Source of the DNA: Planctomycetota bacterium
GTDB taxonomy: Bacteria > Planctomycetota > Planctomycetia > Pirellulales > Pirellulaceae
Reading direction: 5' to 3'
Assembly (NCBI GenBank): GCA_024277285.1
Contig: JAJRVM010000074.1
Coordinates: 16,253-80,252, forward strand
DNA length: 64,000 nucleotides
Positions 1 through 9,064 of the stretch are shown in pieces. Position 1 is the first letter of the stretch; each line of letters begins with the position of its first letter. The translations under genes and the position numbers were made by a program. The notes under the pieces are model-generated. The model saw only the letters and a list, made by a program, of their open reading frames with translations, was not told where the DNA came from and made no database searches.

Positions 1-735
1 GCTGGCAACCCAGCACCTGGCAACCCAGCACTCGGCAATTCGGTGGTGCCTCCAGGTTCGTCGGGCCACACTCACACGTCGGCCCCTGGCGGCAGCGGTA
101 GTCGCTCGGTCTTGCCCCCGCCCCCTGCCGGCCATTCGCACGACCCGTCCAGTTTCACTCCCAGCACGACGCCCAAGTCAGGCGCGCTGAATCTTGCACC
201 CCCGCCAGGCGTCAGCAGCGGTGGGGGGTGGCCCTCGACAAACACGACGCTTCCAAGAAACTCCCCAACGTCCAACATTACGCTGCCGCCTCCACCTGGC
301 ACAGCACCTGCTTCGCCACCTAGCGGTATCGGCGCGCCGCTACCGTCAAATATACCCGCAGTGCGTCCGGTACCCCCACCGAGTATCAACTCCGGAACGC
401 CCGCGCCGATCCGCTTTGGCCAAACGGAGATCAAGCCACCTGCCACCGAGTCGGCAACGACACATGACACGACCCATTCGGTCGCGACCCAAAGCCCGGC
501 TGGCACCCGACCGGTCGAAACGGATCTGCTGGCCGCCGGCGACAAACCAACGCTCTCCAAGAAAGAAGCCACCGAGCTGGCGCCGGCCAAACCGTGGCTG
601 CCGCTCGTGCTCACGTCGCTGGCACTATTTGCCTCGTTGGCCGCCAATGCCTACCTGGGCTGGGTCGCGCTGGGCATCTACCGACGCTACCGAGACATGG
701 TCGACCAGCTGCATCAAGCGCAGGCCGCAGTATGA
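1..735 (+). CDS. Proline/glycine-rich protein with C-terminal membrane segment, 5' truncated
   Basis: The frame is open to the first base of the window, so the true start lies upstream; the first in-frame GTG is at 43. The product is extremely rich in Pro, Gly, Ser and Thr, with short repeats such as GNPA and PPPP. One clear transmembrane helix lies near the C-terminus (about 594-690), followed by a short basic and amphipathic tail. This looks like a disordered, probably exported or cytoplasmic spacer attached to a membrane anchor. I do not recognise a family and assign no function. The stop codon at 733-735 lies inside the first unit of a 13-bp tandem repeat. Confidence 0.6.
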   Translation, partial: AGNPAPGNPALGNSVVPPGSSGHTHTSAPGGSGSRSVLPPPPAGHSHDPSSFTPSTTPKSGALNLAPPPGVSSGGGWPSTNTTLPRNSPTSNITLPPPPGTAPASPPSGIGAPLPSNIPAVRPVPPPSINSGTPAPIRFGQTEIKPPATESATTHDTTHSVATQSPAGTRPVETDLLAAGDKPTLSKKEATELAPAKPWLPLVLTSLALFASLAANAYLGWVALGIYRRYRDMVDQLHQAQAAV

Positions 736-769
736 TGACGCTGTATGATGACGCTGTATGATGACGCAG
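731..769. repeat. 13-bp tandem repeat, three copies
   Basis: Three consecutive copies of TATGATGACGCTG (731-743, 744-756, 757-769, the last with one change). The first copy overlaps the stop codon of the preceding gene. Confidence 0.85.
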
Positions 770-1015
770 TGTAGTGCTGGTCTGATGAAGACGTGGGCGT
801 TTGGTCAGCTGGACAGCGCCACTTAGCCGCTCAACCGAGGCTGCGCAATGACGACACATCCAAGTGGGGCGCGCCGGCAGGTAGCTAGCAGTCGAAATCA
901 GCCATCCTACGGGCAGATACGAGGCTGGTATCACACTTCTTCTTTGCCCGTCATTTTCTTTGCCCTCCCAGGAGAACAGCCAGCAGCCCCCCCAGCATTT
1001 GACGGGTCCACGCTA

Positions 1016-1051
1016 CGAAATCGGTACCAATGGCGAAATCGGTACCAGTGG
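1016..1051. repeat. 18-bp tandem duplication
   Basis: CGAAATCGGTACCAATGG at 1016-1033 is followed at once by a copy with one substitution at 1034-1051. Confidence 0.8.
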
Positions 1052-1222
1052 CGCGCTGCTTCCGCAGCGCAGCCGCTTTGTTCAAGGGCAAAGAAGAGCG
1101 CTCGGTGGATCGCGTTGCGCCCGGGCCGCCGTCTATCCGTATCCGAACACAGCGTGCGTCAATCCGGAACAAAAAACGTCGTATCGACCGCGAGAGCACG
1201 GCCGTAGAAACGGTTTTTCTAG

Positions 1223-1264
1223 CAGCCCAGAGGAAACAGCCCAGACGAAACAGCCCAGGGGAAA
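1223..1264. repeat. 14-bp tandem repeat, three copies
   Basis: Three units of the form CAGCCCAGNNGAAA at 1223-1236, 1237-1250 and 1251-1264, differing only at the two central bases. Confidence 0.85.
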
Positions 1265-1300
1265 CTCGAAGGAAATGTCAACCGAGTCATTGCTGATCTT

Positions 1301-2866
1301 CTACGCCAAGTCACGATCTTCAAACAAGATCAGTGCCAGCAACATCGCGACGATGCTGAACAGCAAACAGTAGATCAGCGACATGCCTAGGTAGGCATTG
1401 GGGACGGCAAACCCTCCGGCCAGCGCGGTCTGGAGGTCAAATGCCTCGAGATTCGGGAATATCGCGGCACTGAATCGCCCGACGAACTTTACAATCTCGA
1501 ATTGCCCCTCCGTCGATTGCGAGATCAGCGGGATCAAGTGCCCAAGGACATAGACCGTAAAGCAGATCATGAAGTTGCTGAATATCGGCAACCGGGTGGA
1601 GATCGCCACACTCAACGCCGCCAAGATCATCGTTTCCATAAACGCCAGCGTCAGCCCAGGAACCACACTGGCCATGGCAACGTAACACGCTTGCCAGGTC
1701 GGAATATCGCTCGAGTTCTCCCGCGCATCATAGATCATCTTGTACGAGACCACGGCCATCAGGACCGAGCCCAAGACGATGAACATCAAGGCGGTCGTCC
1801 AACCTATTCCGAAGAACTTGCCGATCACGAACGAGCGGCGGCGTACCGGCTTGGAGAGTACCGTCAGTGCCGTCTTGCCGTCAATTTCGTCCGCCAACGT
1901 CGTGCTTGCTCCCCACACAGCCAGCATGATACAGAGCACTCGGATCAGCGTCAGGCCCGAATCCATCAACATCTTGATGTCTTCGCCAAACGTGTTGTAG
2001 GGGATGTAAATCGAGAGCACCAACGAAACGACACCAAAAATCAACACGATAATGAAAACAGGCTGAGCCACCTCCGATTTGAAAGTCGCCAGGGCGATGG
2101 CCGAAAGACGCGGCATGAGCATCGCCTGTAAGAAGTAAAGCATGAAGACGGTGAAAAGCGCTATGGCTGACACGATGATCACCCGCACCTCCGGATAAAC
2201 GACGTCGGTCGTGATCGTCACCGTCACGATCGCGTCATCCACGCCGCGATTGCGGATGTACAGTTTGTCAATCTCGCCCTTGCCAAATGGGCTCTGCGAA
2301 TTCGGACGCTTGCGCCAACTCGACGCCTCCTCCGCCTTGACATTGGTCGACGCCAAGGTGTCCATTTCCGCGTCGGGGTCTTGGGCAATACTGATGTTCT
2401 CCGTGCTCACCACTTTCAATGCAACCAGCTCGTCGCCTCGAAACCAGATGGGCAATTCATGGACCTTCGGAATCACCAGTTCGTCACCGTCGGCCGCCGG
2501 TGTGCCGGGAATGGTAATGGCGTGGTCAAACGTCCCCACCGACGCCAGCCGCGGCAGTGAGGACAGGATTTCGATCGACTCGCCCATCGGCCGTAACGAA
2601 ATGGAGCCCAGAATACCCATCGCCGCAAAGACGGTCGCTACGATCAGAACGTAGTACAAGACTCCTTCGCGAATCGACAGCCACACCTCGTCCGATGCCC
2701 GCAATAGCGCCGGGATGCGAATGACGCGCGACGCGAGCAGCAAAATTGCCCAAAAAACCGCGATTAACACCATACCGGCAAGCATGCCCATTCCCAGCAG
2801 CCACAGCGGCGTGAGGGTACTGACGGCTTTGGTCCCCAAGAATCCTAAGACGATCGGATGGCTCAT
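1301..2866 (-). CDS. ABC-2 type transporter permease with large extracytoplasmic domain
   Basis: A 521-residue membrane protein. A pair of N-terminal helices (about 15-50 and 68-90) is followed by a roughly 130-residue soluble region, then a C-terminal block of about six helices. The segment around LTVLSKPVRRRSFVIGKF is the conserved element after the second helix in ABC-2 permeases of the NosY/YhaP type (gene-transfer or multidrug exporters). The soluble region has the beta-rich look of a periplasmic domain. No ATPase partner lies next to it, so the substrate cannot be inferred. It begins with ATG at 2864-2866 and ends with TAG. Confidence 0.75.
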   Translation of the reverse strand: MSHPIVLGFLGTKAVSTLTPLWLLGMGMLAGMVLIAVFWAILLLASRVIRIPALLRASDEVWLSIREGVLYYVLIVATVFAAMGILGSISLRPMGESIEILSSLPRLASVGTFDHAITIPGTPAADGDELVIPKVHELPIWFRGDELVALKVVSTENISIAQDPDAEMDTLASTNVKAEEASSWRKRPNSQSPFGKGEIDKLYIRNRGVDDAIVTVTITTDVVYPEVRVIIVSAIALFTVFMLYFLQAMLMPRLSAIALATFKSEVAQPVFIIVLIFGVVSLVLSIYIPYNTFGEDIKMLMDSGLTLIRVLCIMLAVWGASTTLADEIDGKTALTVLSKPVRRRSFVIGKFFGIGWTTALMFIVLGSVLMAVVSYKMIYDARENSSDIPTWQACYVAMASVVPGLTLAFMETMILAALSVAISTRLPIFSNFMICFTVYVLGHLIPLISQSTEGQFEIVKFVGRFSAAIFPNLEAFDLQTALAGGFAVPNAYLGMSLIYCLLFSIVAMLLALILFEDRDLA

Positions 2867-2985
2867 AGTCGAAAATCCACTTCCCCGTTTTGCGTGACAA
2901 CTAGCTGGGTTTATTCGATGTTACGCGATTAAATGCCCGAATGTTCAATGCCTGCCTCATGATGCGTCAAATCCGACCGCCCCGG

Positions 2986-3070
2986 GGCGGCAGGGCCGCC
3001 AGCCAATTACGAGCTACCGCTCGGACGCCATCAACCCGCTCCCGTTGGTCGCTGGAATCTGCATAAGAAA
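2986..3070. repeat. Dispersed hairpin repeat, copy 1
   Basis: Starts with the perfect hairpin GGCGGC-AGG-GCCGCC and continues with CGAGCTACCGCTCG and CCCGCTCCCGTTGGTCGCTGGAATCTGC. Nearly the same sequence occurs at 5556-5640 and, shortened, at 5668-5722. The unit is too short to encode anything and behaves like a REP-type interspersed element. Confidence 0.75.
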
Positions 3071-3115
3071 AGCAAGTCCGTTACCTCCAGCCGCGCCCGT
3101 TGAGAATGTCATATT

Positions 3116-3182
3116 GCCCCGGGGCCATGACGAAATACCCAATGACGAATGAATGAATGACAAAGCACAAATGACGAAAGTA
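3116..3182 (+). repeat. Inverted repeat arm 1 flanking the acylphosphatase gene
   Basis: The segment with ATGACGAAATACC, GAATGAATG and AAGCAC matches the reverse complement of about 3931-3988 over roughly 60 bp, with a few substitutions and small gaps. Confidence 0.6.
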
Positions 3183-3391
3183 GCGGTTCCGCACACCGTT
3201 GTGCGCATGCTTCATACGGATTCAAGCGTTATTGCGGCGTTCCGTGTTGGGCATTCGTCGTTCTTTCCAAAAAGGGCAATGTGAAACAAAAACCGGAAGA
3301 CAAAGGCCTTCCAGTCAAGACCAAACCCTCATCACACCACCCCCTACCCCCCCTCGGCAGACGGGGCGTCTTCTTTGAGTTTCGGCCGCGT

Positions 3392-3667
3392 TCAATGACG
3401 AATCTCGAAATCGTTAAAATGGCCCGTTCCCGGTCGCTTGTCCTGCTTGACTTCCCGAATAAACGGCTCCATTCGCTGCGCAATGTCCTCAAGGTACCGG
3501 TCCAAATCCGTAGGCGTCCCCTCGCACACCAAATGAACTCGACCATCGGGCAGGTTCTCAACATACCCCGTGATCGGGTACCTCAGCGCTGTCCCGGCAG
3601 CGGTGTAGCGGAATCCGACCCCCTGCACATGACCTCGATACCAGAGTTCGCGTAACTGGTTCGTCAC
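3392..3667 (-). CDS. acyP: Acylphosphatase
   Basis: Hydrolyses the carboxyl-phosphate bond of acyl phosphates; small cytoplasmic alpha/beta fold. The protein of 91 residues contains the family signature YRGHVQGVGFRY, with the catalytic Arg, and GYVENLPDGRV, with the catalytic Asn, and it has the usual family length. I place the start at the GTG at 3665-3667: a strong ribosome-binding site (GAGGAGG) lies seven bases upstream and the protein then begins right before the fold. The longer reading from 3805 adds 46 residues of low-complexity sequence without homology. The gene stands alone between two arms of an inverted repeat. Confidence 0.88.
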   Translation of the reverse strand: MTNQLRELWYRGHVQGVGFRYTAAGTALRYPITGYVENLPDGRVHLVCEGTPTDLDRYLEDIAQRMEPFIREVKQDKRPGTGHFNDFEIRH

Positions 3668-3840
3668 CTGTGGCACCTCCTCTGCCTTTGCCGTCGAGCC
3701 CGTATTTGCCGTCGAGTCGTGTGGATCCGCAAGCCAAAGAAGCGCTGAATCACACAGCACGGTATATTGACGGGACGACAGGCCGATTCTGGGCTGCGCG
3801 CGCATTTCTATCGAATGCGTGTTCCCCGTCTATTTTCGAG

Positions 3841-3912
3841 CCGACCTGCCATGGAGAGCCGACCTGCCATGGAGAGCCGACCTGCCATGGAGAGCCGACC
3901 TGCCATGGAGAG
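3841..3912. repeat. 18-bp tandem repeat, four identical copies
   Basis: CCGACCTGCCATGGAGAG is repeated four times without a mismatch (3841-3858, 3859-3876, 3877-3894, 3895-3912). The perfect identity points to recent expansion. Confidence 0.95.
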
Positions 3913-3930
3913 AACGACTGGAGAATCGCC

Positions 3931-3988
3931 ATTTGCGTCATTCGTGCTTCGGCATTCATTCGTAATGGTATTTCGTCATTGGGCCCGG
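3931..3988 (-). repeat. Inverted repeat arm 2 flanking the acylphosphatase gene
   Basis: Reverse complement of this segment matches 3116-3182. Together with arm 1 it brackets the acylphosphatase gene. The rest of the 3668-4179 gap holds only this arm and the 18-bp tandem repeat. Confidence 0.6.
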
Positions 3989-4179
3989 CCTGCCCTATCT
4001 TGGGGCCTGGCAGAAAACCGGTCAGAGCCGTTACGCATCACAGCCCCCCCCAGTTGACCAACCACTTACCACCAATACGGCACGCAGCGAATTTTCCAAT
4101 ATAATTCCCCTTTATCAGTCCCACTAGTACCGAAATTGGCCTTGTTACGGATTGACCATTTCCTTACCATCCCCCCGCC

Positions 4180-5310
4180 ATGTCATATCCACGTTGGACG
4201 CTAGGTGCCTGGGCCGTTGTTTCCTTGGGACTCATGGGCGTCACTCATGCTGACGATCCTCAACTGCTGCCGCGTGCGGGTGTTCTCGTACTGCGTACCG
4301 ATCACGTCATGCGCGGCAATATTCTGCGTGTCGGCGACCGCTATGTGGTCACCATGAACAAACGCGACGAAGTATCGGTGCCGGTCGATCGCGTCGCGAT
4401 GCACTGCGACTCGCTCGACGACGCCTACCGGCGGAAACGAGCTAAGTTGCCGCCGGGCGCCAGCGTCGCGGACCATTTGCGTCTGGCCGATTGGTGCCTG
4501 TGCTATGACCTGCTACCGGCCGCCGCCGAACAACTGATGGCCGCGCAACGGCGGGCCCCTCTCGATCCGGCCAACGAACGCTTTGAAAAGCGACTGCATT
4601 TCGCCGCTCACCAAACTTCAAAGCCGGCCCTGCGGCGGCAGCCAGCGCCGCAGGTTGCTGAACAAGCGGAACTCGACGCCCAATTGCGGAATTTGCCGAC
4701 CGGCACGATCGCGGAGTTTACCCATACAATCCAACCGCTCCTGCTCAATCGCTGCGGGGGCGGTAGCTGTCACGGGCCCAACGCTGCTTCCGAATTCCGT
4801 TTACTGAGCGCTGCCCGAGGCCGCACACTTCCGCGCCGGTTCACGCAGCGCAACCTACGTGCAGTGGCAGAACTACTGGATCCAGCCCAGCCCGGGCGCA
4901 GTCCGCTGCTGAAGATGTCCACAACGGCCCATGGTGGCGCCAACAGGCCCCCGCTGAGCGATGCTGATGTCGTGCCATCGCAACATTTGGCCGAGTGGGT
5001 TTACAAGACCAGCAAGAAAGCGGGACGCCAGCCACCTGCCGTTCTGAAGACCCCAAACACCGTCCTGCTGCAACCACTGCAACGCCGCAGCGGCGCCGTC
5101 AGCGACTCGACTGCCACCAATTCGGCCGCAAACGCCACACCAGACGGCAATTCCAGCGAGAATCGTGCCGCCACCCGAATCGACATGGCCGTGCAGCCCG
5201 CCGCACATCAAAGCGCGGTGCCAGTCACCTCGAAGCCCCTCACGGCAACGGGCGTCGATCCATTCGATCCCGAGGTCTTCAACCGACGATACATCCATCG
5301 AAAACGATGA
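4180..5310 (+). CDS. Secreted planctomycete cytochrome c-like protein with CX4CH motif
   Basis: A 376-residue protein with an N-terminal signal peptide (about 1-24). It has an N-terminal region of unknown fold with a small beta-rich start, then a cytochrome-like domain at about 175-280. The haem motif is CGGGSCH (residues 192-198), four residues between the cysteines instead of the usual two. The surroundings (HTIQPLLLNRC before, HLAEWV after) match planctomycete cytochromes fused or linked to DUF1549/DUF1553-type proteins. The C-terminal 90 residues are disordered and end in DPFDPEVFNRRY. It is probably periplasmic. Its electron partner is unknown; no DUF1549 gene lies beside it. Confidence 0.65.
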   Translation: MSYPRWTLGAWAVVSLGLMGVTHADDPQLLPRAGVLVLRTDHVMRGNILRVGDRYVVTMNKRDEVSVPVDRVAMHCDSLDDAYRRKRAKLPPGASVADHLRLADWCLCYDLLPAAAEQLMAAQRRAPLDPANERFEKRLHFAAHQTSKPALRRQPAPQVAEQAELDAQLRNLPTGTIAEFTHTIQPLLLNRCGGGSCHGPNAASEFRLLSAARGRTLPRRFTQRNLRAVAELLDPAQPGRSPLLKMSTTAHGGANRPPLSDADVVPSQHLAEWVYKTSKKAGRQPPAVLKTPNTVLLQPLQRRSGAVSDSTATNSAANATPDGNSSENRAATRIDMAVQPAAHQSAVPVTSKPLTATGVDPFDPEVFNRRYIHRKR

Positions 5311-5362
5311 GCGTGATTTGGGCGGCCGAATCCAGGGCCAGCATCTGCTGCATCTCCGGCGC

Positions 5363-5560
5363 CTACTGCTCGAACAGCTGAATCTCACGCCGCTGCATCG
5401 CGTCCAGGAAATGGTGGTTGCTTATCAGCAACGTCGGCAGTTGCCGCATCTGCTCGACGGTCAGCCAACGCACCCCGGCAACTTCCGTTCGGTTGGGCTG
5501 CGGCTTGGCCCCCGGCTCCAATTCGGTAAGCCACCAGCTTAGTTCGACATTCCAGGGCGG
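5363..5560 (-). pseudogene. NUDIX hydrolase C-terminal remnant
   Basis: Read on the - strand, this gives about 60 residues typical of the C-terminal half of a NUDIX hydrolase (WWLTELEPGAKPQPNRTEV, then VRWLTVEQMRQLP and LDAMQRREIQLFEQ). The NUDIX box that binds metal is absent. Immediately upstream in the reading direction, where the N-terminal half should be, lie two copies of the GGCGGC hairpin repeat. The open frame runs on through these repeats without any NUDIX similarity. I read this as a gene destroyed by deletion or repeat insertion. Confidence 0.55.
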
Positions 5561-5722
5561 CAGGGCCGCCAACCAACCACAAGCTACCGCTCGACCGCCT
5601 TTGGCCCGCTCCCGTTGGTCGCTGGAATCTGCACAAGAGAACAAGCTTTGTGCCGTTGGTAGCCCAAGGGCGGCAGGGCCGCCAACCAACCACGAGCTAC
5701 CGCTCGACCGCCCTCGGTCGCT
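5556..5722. repeat. Dispersed hairpin repeat, copies 2 and 3
   Basis: Two direct copies: 5556-5640 is nearly full length and 5668-5722 is truncated after CGACCGCC. Each begins with GGCGGC-AGG-GCCGCC and contains AGCTACCGCTCGACCGCC. Both match 2986-3070. They fill the place where the first half of the NUDIX gene should be. Confidence 0.8.
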
Positions 5723-5748
5723 ATCTAGTCGAAGTTTGGGAAACGCGA

Positions 5749-5754
5749 TATAAT
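5749..5754 (+). promoter_or_regulatory. Possible -10 element upstream of recQ
   Basis: A perfect TATAAT lies 54 bases before the recQ start. No convincing -35 hexamer is visible at the right spacing, so this is only a candidate. Confidence 0.25.
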
Positions 5755-5807
5755 AGCAGCTCTCTTTCAAGGTTTCTCGGCGGCGGAAGTCTGGTTGTGG
5801 ATGGATC

Positions 5808-8450
5808 GTGATGACCAACGAACAACAACGCCGAGTCCAAGAGCAGCTGTCCACCGTGTTTGCGCTCGACGCCTTTCGTCCAGGGCAGGAGGAGGTCATA
5901 ACGACCATTCTCGATGGCCAGGATTGTCTTTGTGTGATGCCCACCGGTGGGGGCAAGAGCCTCTGCTATCAGTTGCCGGCGATCGTCCAAGACGGCGTGA
6001 CGCTCGTGGTATCGCCTTTAATCGCGTTGATGAAGGACCAAGTCGATTCGATGCACGAATTGGGCGTCCGCGCGACCCTGATCAACAGCACGATCGACGC
6101 CAGCCAGCAGCAGCAGCGGCTGGACGAGATGGCCGACGGCCAACACGACCTGGTCTACATCGCACCGGAACGACTGCGTAGCCCTCGTTTCCTCGAGGCA
6201 GTCGGCAAGACCTCGGTCCAAATGCTGGCGATCGACGAAGCGCACTGCATCAGCCAATGGGGCCATGATTTTCGCCCCGACTATGCACGGTTGGGCGAAT
6301 TCCGCAACGAGCTGGGCAACCCCGCCACGATCGCGCTGACGGCCACCGCCACTCCGGCCGTACGTGCCGACATCCTCAAACTACTGGCGCTGCGCGAACC
6401 ACGGATCTTCATCACCGGATTTGCGCGTCCCAACCTGCACTTCGAGGTAATCAACGCCTGGACCAATTCCATGAAGGACGAGGCGCTACTGGAATTCCTC
6501 CAGGAAACCCCCGGAGCGGGGATCATCTACACGTCGACGCGGCGGCGCTGCGAGGACTTGGCAGCACTGTTCGGCCAGACCACGGATCGATCTATCGGGG
6601 TCTACCATGCCGGAATAGCAACCGATCGGCGCCGCGAGGTCCAGGAGAAGTTCATGCGTGGCGATCTGCAGATCATCGTCGCCACAAACGCGTTCGGAAT
6701 GGGCATCAACAAAGCCGATCTACGCTTCGTCGTTCACTACAACATCCCCGGAAGCCTGGAAGCGTACTACCAGGAATCAGGACGTGCCGGTCGGGACGGA
6801 CAACCTTCGAGGTGTTTGCTGCTGTACACCTCCACGGACCGCCGCATTCAAGAGTTTTTCATCGAGAACGCCTACCCATCACGCGCCACAGTCGCACGCG
6901 TCTATCGGTATTTGTGCCAATTAGACGAAGACCCAATCGAAATCACTCAGCAAGATCTGAAGGAACGGTTGAGCCTGGAGATTGGCGGGGAGGGGATCGG
7001 GGCGTGCGAGCAGCTGTTGGAAAAGTGTGGTGCGATCGAACGTTTGACCACGCAGGAAAACCGCGCCTCGGTCCGTATCGACTCGGACTTGCCGACCCTG
7101 GCTGACCTGCTTCCTCGCGAAGCCCGCTCCCAGCGCCGGCTGATGCAAGCGATCGAACAAATCGTCGGCACGCGTCGCGGCCAACGGGTCTATTTCCAGC
7201 TCTCCCAACTGTTTGAATTGTCGGGCATGAAACGCGATGCAGCGAACCGCGCGCTGCGAGAACTACGCAAATTGGCCGCCTTCGACTATGTGCCACCGTT
7301 TCGCGGCCGCGCCGTCCACGTCCCCCGTCGGGATCGCCCCTTCGAGGATCTGCCGATCGATTTTGCGACGCTCGAACGGCGTAAGGCCAACGAAATCGAC
7401 AAACTGGAACAAGTCATCGACTATGCCACAACCGGACAATGCCGCCAGCTGAAAATCTTGCACTACTTCGGCGATCCGGCCGCAAAACGCTGCGGTTGCT
7501 GTGACAACTGTGGTGGAATCCCACATATCGAAACGCACGAAGCGACCCTTGAACATGACGACCAGCTGCTGCAGTGTGTACGGATCGCACTAAGTGGCGT
7601 GGCGCGCGCCCAGGGCCGAGTCGGCAAGGTCATGGTCGCCAAAATGCTCTGCGGCTCGCGCTCACAACAGATCGGCAAGATGCAGCTCGACCGGCTCAGC
7701 ACGTTCGGCTTGTTGAGCGAACTCAAACAGACCGAAGCTGCCGCCCTGCTCGAAGCACTGGTACGCGGCAAGCTGATTGCACAAAGGGAAACGCATCGCA
7801 TGCGGCCAACCGTCGTACTGACCCAGGCAGGCAAACAGGTCATGACCGGCCAGGGGCCCTTGGTGCGGCCGTTGAGTATCGCACAGCCGCTGCAGCAACG
7901 GCTCCGCAACTTGAAACTGCCGCGCGTCGCTGCCGCGACGATCCCTCCCGCACCCACCACGCGCGCCGTACCTACCAGCGATTCAGATACCAGCGATTCA
8001 GATACTAGCGGCGCCGATGTGACGCCACACGATGCCGCACGTGAGACCAGGACGACAATGCCCGATTCCGCAGACGAACGCGCCGCCACAGCGACGTCGA
8101 CTCCGGTTATCGACGAGACGCCTGCGGGGCACGACGAATTGAGCGAACCACCCACACAACCCGACTGGTACTGGACCTGGAAGGTGCTATCGGCCGGCTG
8201 CAGCATGGAAGAATGCATCCGCATTCGGCAACTGGAACGAACCACGTTGTTCGACCATGTCCTGGCGGCCGCCGACGCCGGGAACCCAATCTCGCCATCC
8301 TGGGTCCTCAGCAGCGATGAAGAAGCGGAGATAGCCGAACTGGCGGCACAGCACGAAGGCAGGTTTGAAGACCGAACCGATAACAGACTTGACGCGCGAC
8401 AATGGCAAATCTGGCAGCGCTGCCAGATGCCTGCCGAGCGGGAAGCCTAA
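5808..8450 (+). CDS. recQ: ATP-dependent DNA helicase RecQ
   Basis: A 3'-5' DNA helicase of recombination and repair, cytoplasmic. The helicase core shows Walker A PTGGGKS (about residue 46) and DEAH within AIDEAHCISQWGHDFRPDY, followed by the second RecA domain with the YYQESGRAGRDG motif. The RecQ zinc site CGCCDNC is near 561, then the winged-helix RQC region. The product is 880 residues, longer than E. coli RecQ (about 610). The excess is a disordered Ser/Thr/Asp-rich linker (about 710-780) and a C-terminal helix-turn-helix-like domain (about 785-850) in place of a clear HRDC domain. The linker holds a perfect 15-bp in-frame duplication. The start is GTG at 5808 or ATG at 5811. Confidence 0.95.
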   Translation: MMTNEQQRRVQEQLSTVFALDAFRPGQEEVITTILDGQDCLCVMPTGGGKSLCYQLPAIVQDGVTLVVSPLIALMKDQVDSMHELGVRATLINSTIDASQQQQRLDEMADGQHDLVYIAPERLRSPRFLEAVGKTSVQMLAIDEAHCISQWGHDFRPDYARLGEFRNELGNPATIALTATATPAVRADILKLLALREPRIFITGFARPNLHFEVINAWTNSMKDEALLEFLQETPGAGIIYTSTRRRCEDLAALFGQTTDRSIGVYHAGIATDRRREVQEKFMRGDLQIIVATNAFGMGINKADLRFVVHYNIPGSLEAYYQESGRAGRDGQPSRCLLLYTSTDRRIQEFFIENAYPSRATVARVYRYLCQLDEDPIEITQQDLKERLSLEIGGEGIGACEQLLEKCGAIERLTTQENRASVRIDSDLPTLADLLPREARSQRRLMQAIEQIVGTRRGQRVYFQLSQLFELSGMKRDAANRALRELRKLAAFDYVPPFRGRAVHVPRRDRPFEDLPIDFATLERRKANEIDKLEQVIDYATTGQCRQLKILHYFGDPAAKRCGCCDNCGGIPHIETHEATLEHDDQLLQCVRIALSGVARAQGRVGKVMVAKMLCGSRSQQIGKMQLDRLSTFGLLSELKQTEAAALLEALVRGKLIAQRETHRMRPTVVLTQAGKQVMTGQGPLVRPLSIAQPLQQRLRNLKLPRVAAATIPPAPTTRAVPTSDSDTSDSDTSGADVTPHDAARETRTTMPDSADERAATATSTPVIDETPAGHDELSEPPTQPDWYWTWKVLSAGCSMEECIRIRQLERTTLFDHVLAAADAGNPISPSWVLSSDEEAEIAELAAQHEGRFEDRTDNRLDARQWQIWQRCQMPAEREA
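7974..8003 (+). repeat. 15-bp in-frame tandem duplication inside recQ
   Basis: ACCAGCGATTCAGAT occurs twice in a row (7974-7988, 7989-8003). It encodes a repeated Thr-Ser-Asp-Ser-Asp in the disordered linker, so it does not break the frame. Confidence 0.9.
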
Positions 8451-9064
8451 GGCGATGTCGTAGCGAACGACTTGTGCCACGGCATCCGCAAACGCGTTTT
8501 GCAGTCCCCGTTCGATGCCTGATCACGCACAATTCGTCAGCATATCGGACTCCTGCAAAACAGGCGCGGTTGCTATCCTGCCCTTTGGTCGACTCGTCAA
8601 AGGGGGGTTTCGACCGCATCGCAATTTTGCCAAGCGTCCGATACAATTACTGGGCACAGGCGGGCTTTGTTGGGCAATGCTCGCCACGATGTACCCGCCA
8701 CGATGTACCCGCCACGATGTGGCAAGTCTGCAGCCGGCAAGCGAACGTGATCGCCCCCCCATACGAAGCGGTTGGCGATGCACTGCCCCCCAAATGGGCG
8801 GGGTCACCTAGGCCTCCGCCCGCCTCGGGGCGGGCTCCGACCTAGGCTATCATAGCGCCGGCCCTTCAGGCCGAACCCAGTGAAAGAAAAGTAGCAACAA
8901 CGACTTAAGAAATTGACCAGACCAGGGGACGGGCCCTGTACAACAAGCACGGTGCAATGAATGGTGCTCGCTCGGCACGGCCGCGCAGCCCGCTTTGGCA
9001 CGAGACAGCGTCAACCACAGTCGCTGGAAGCTGATAGTAAGAAAACAACACGAGAAGGACGGTA
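8451..9064. other. Intergenic region with repeats and palindromes
   Basis: This 614-bp gap between recQ and ftsH has no supported gene. It holds a 14-bp tandem repeat (8683-8720), a large imperfect palindrome centred near 8828 with the core CCCGCC-TCGG-GGCGGG and outer CCTAGG arms (about 8808-8847), and a GGCC-CTTCA-GGCC hairpin near 8862. Some of these probably act as repeats rather than terminators, since no T-tract follows. Confidence 0.5.
8683..8720. repeat. 14-bp tandem repeat, 2.7 copies
   Basis: GCCACGATGTACCC at 8683-8696 and 8697-8710, then a partial third copy to 8720. Confidence 0.85.

Larger units (their letters stand above)
736..1300. other. Intergenic region with short tandem repeats
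   Basis: This 565-bp stretch between convergent genes has no convincing coding region. It contains the end of the 13-bp repeat, an 18-bp duplication at 1016-1051 and three 14-bp units at 1223-1264. The open frames in it give low-complexity, shadow-like products. Confidence 0.5.
2867..3391. other. Intergenic region carrying dispersed repeats
   Basis: No convincing gene. It contains a copy of the GGCGGC-AGG-GCCGCC hairpin repeat (2986-3070) and one arm (about 3116-3182) of an inverted pair whose partner lies beyond the acylphosphatase gene. Confidence 0.5.

Noticed and set aside
72..647. 191-residue - strand frame opposite the proline-rich gene
   Set aside because: Mirror of a GC-rich repetitive gene (Gly/Ser/Val-rich antisense), no family and no start signal.
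1304..2210. Long + strand frames opposite the ABC permease (such as 1502-2131)
   Set aside because: Arg/His-rich antisense shadows of the membrane protein frame.
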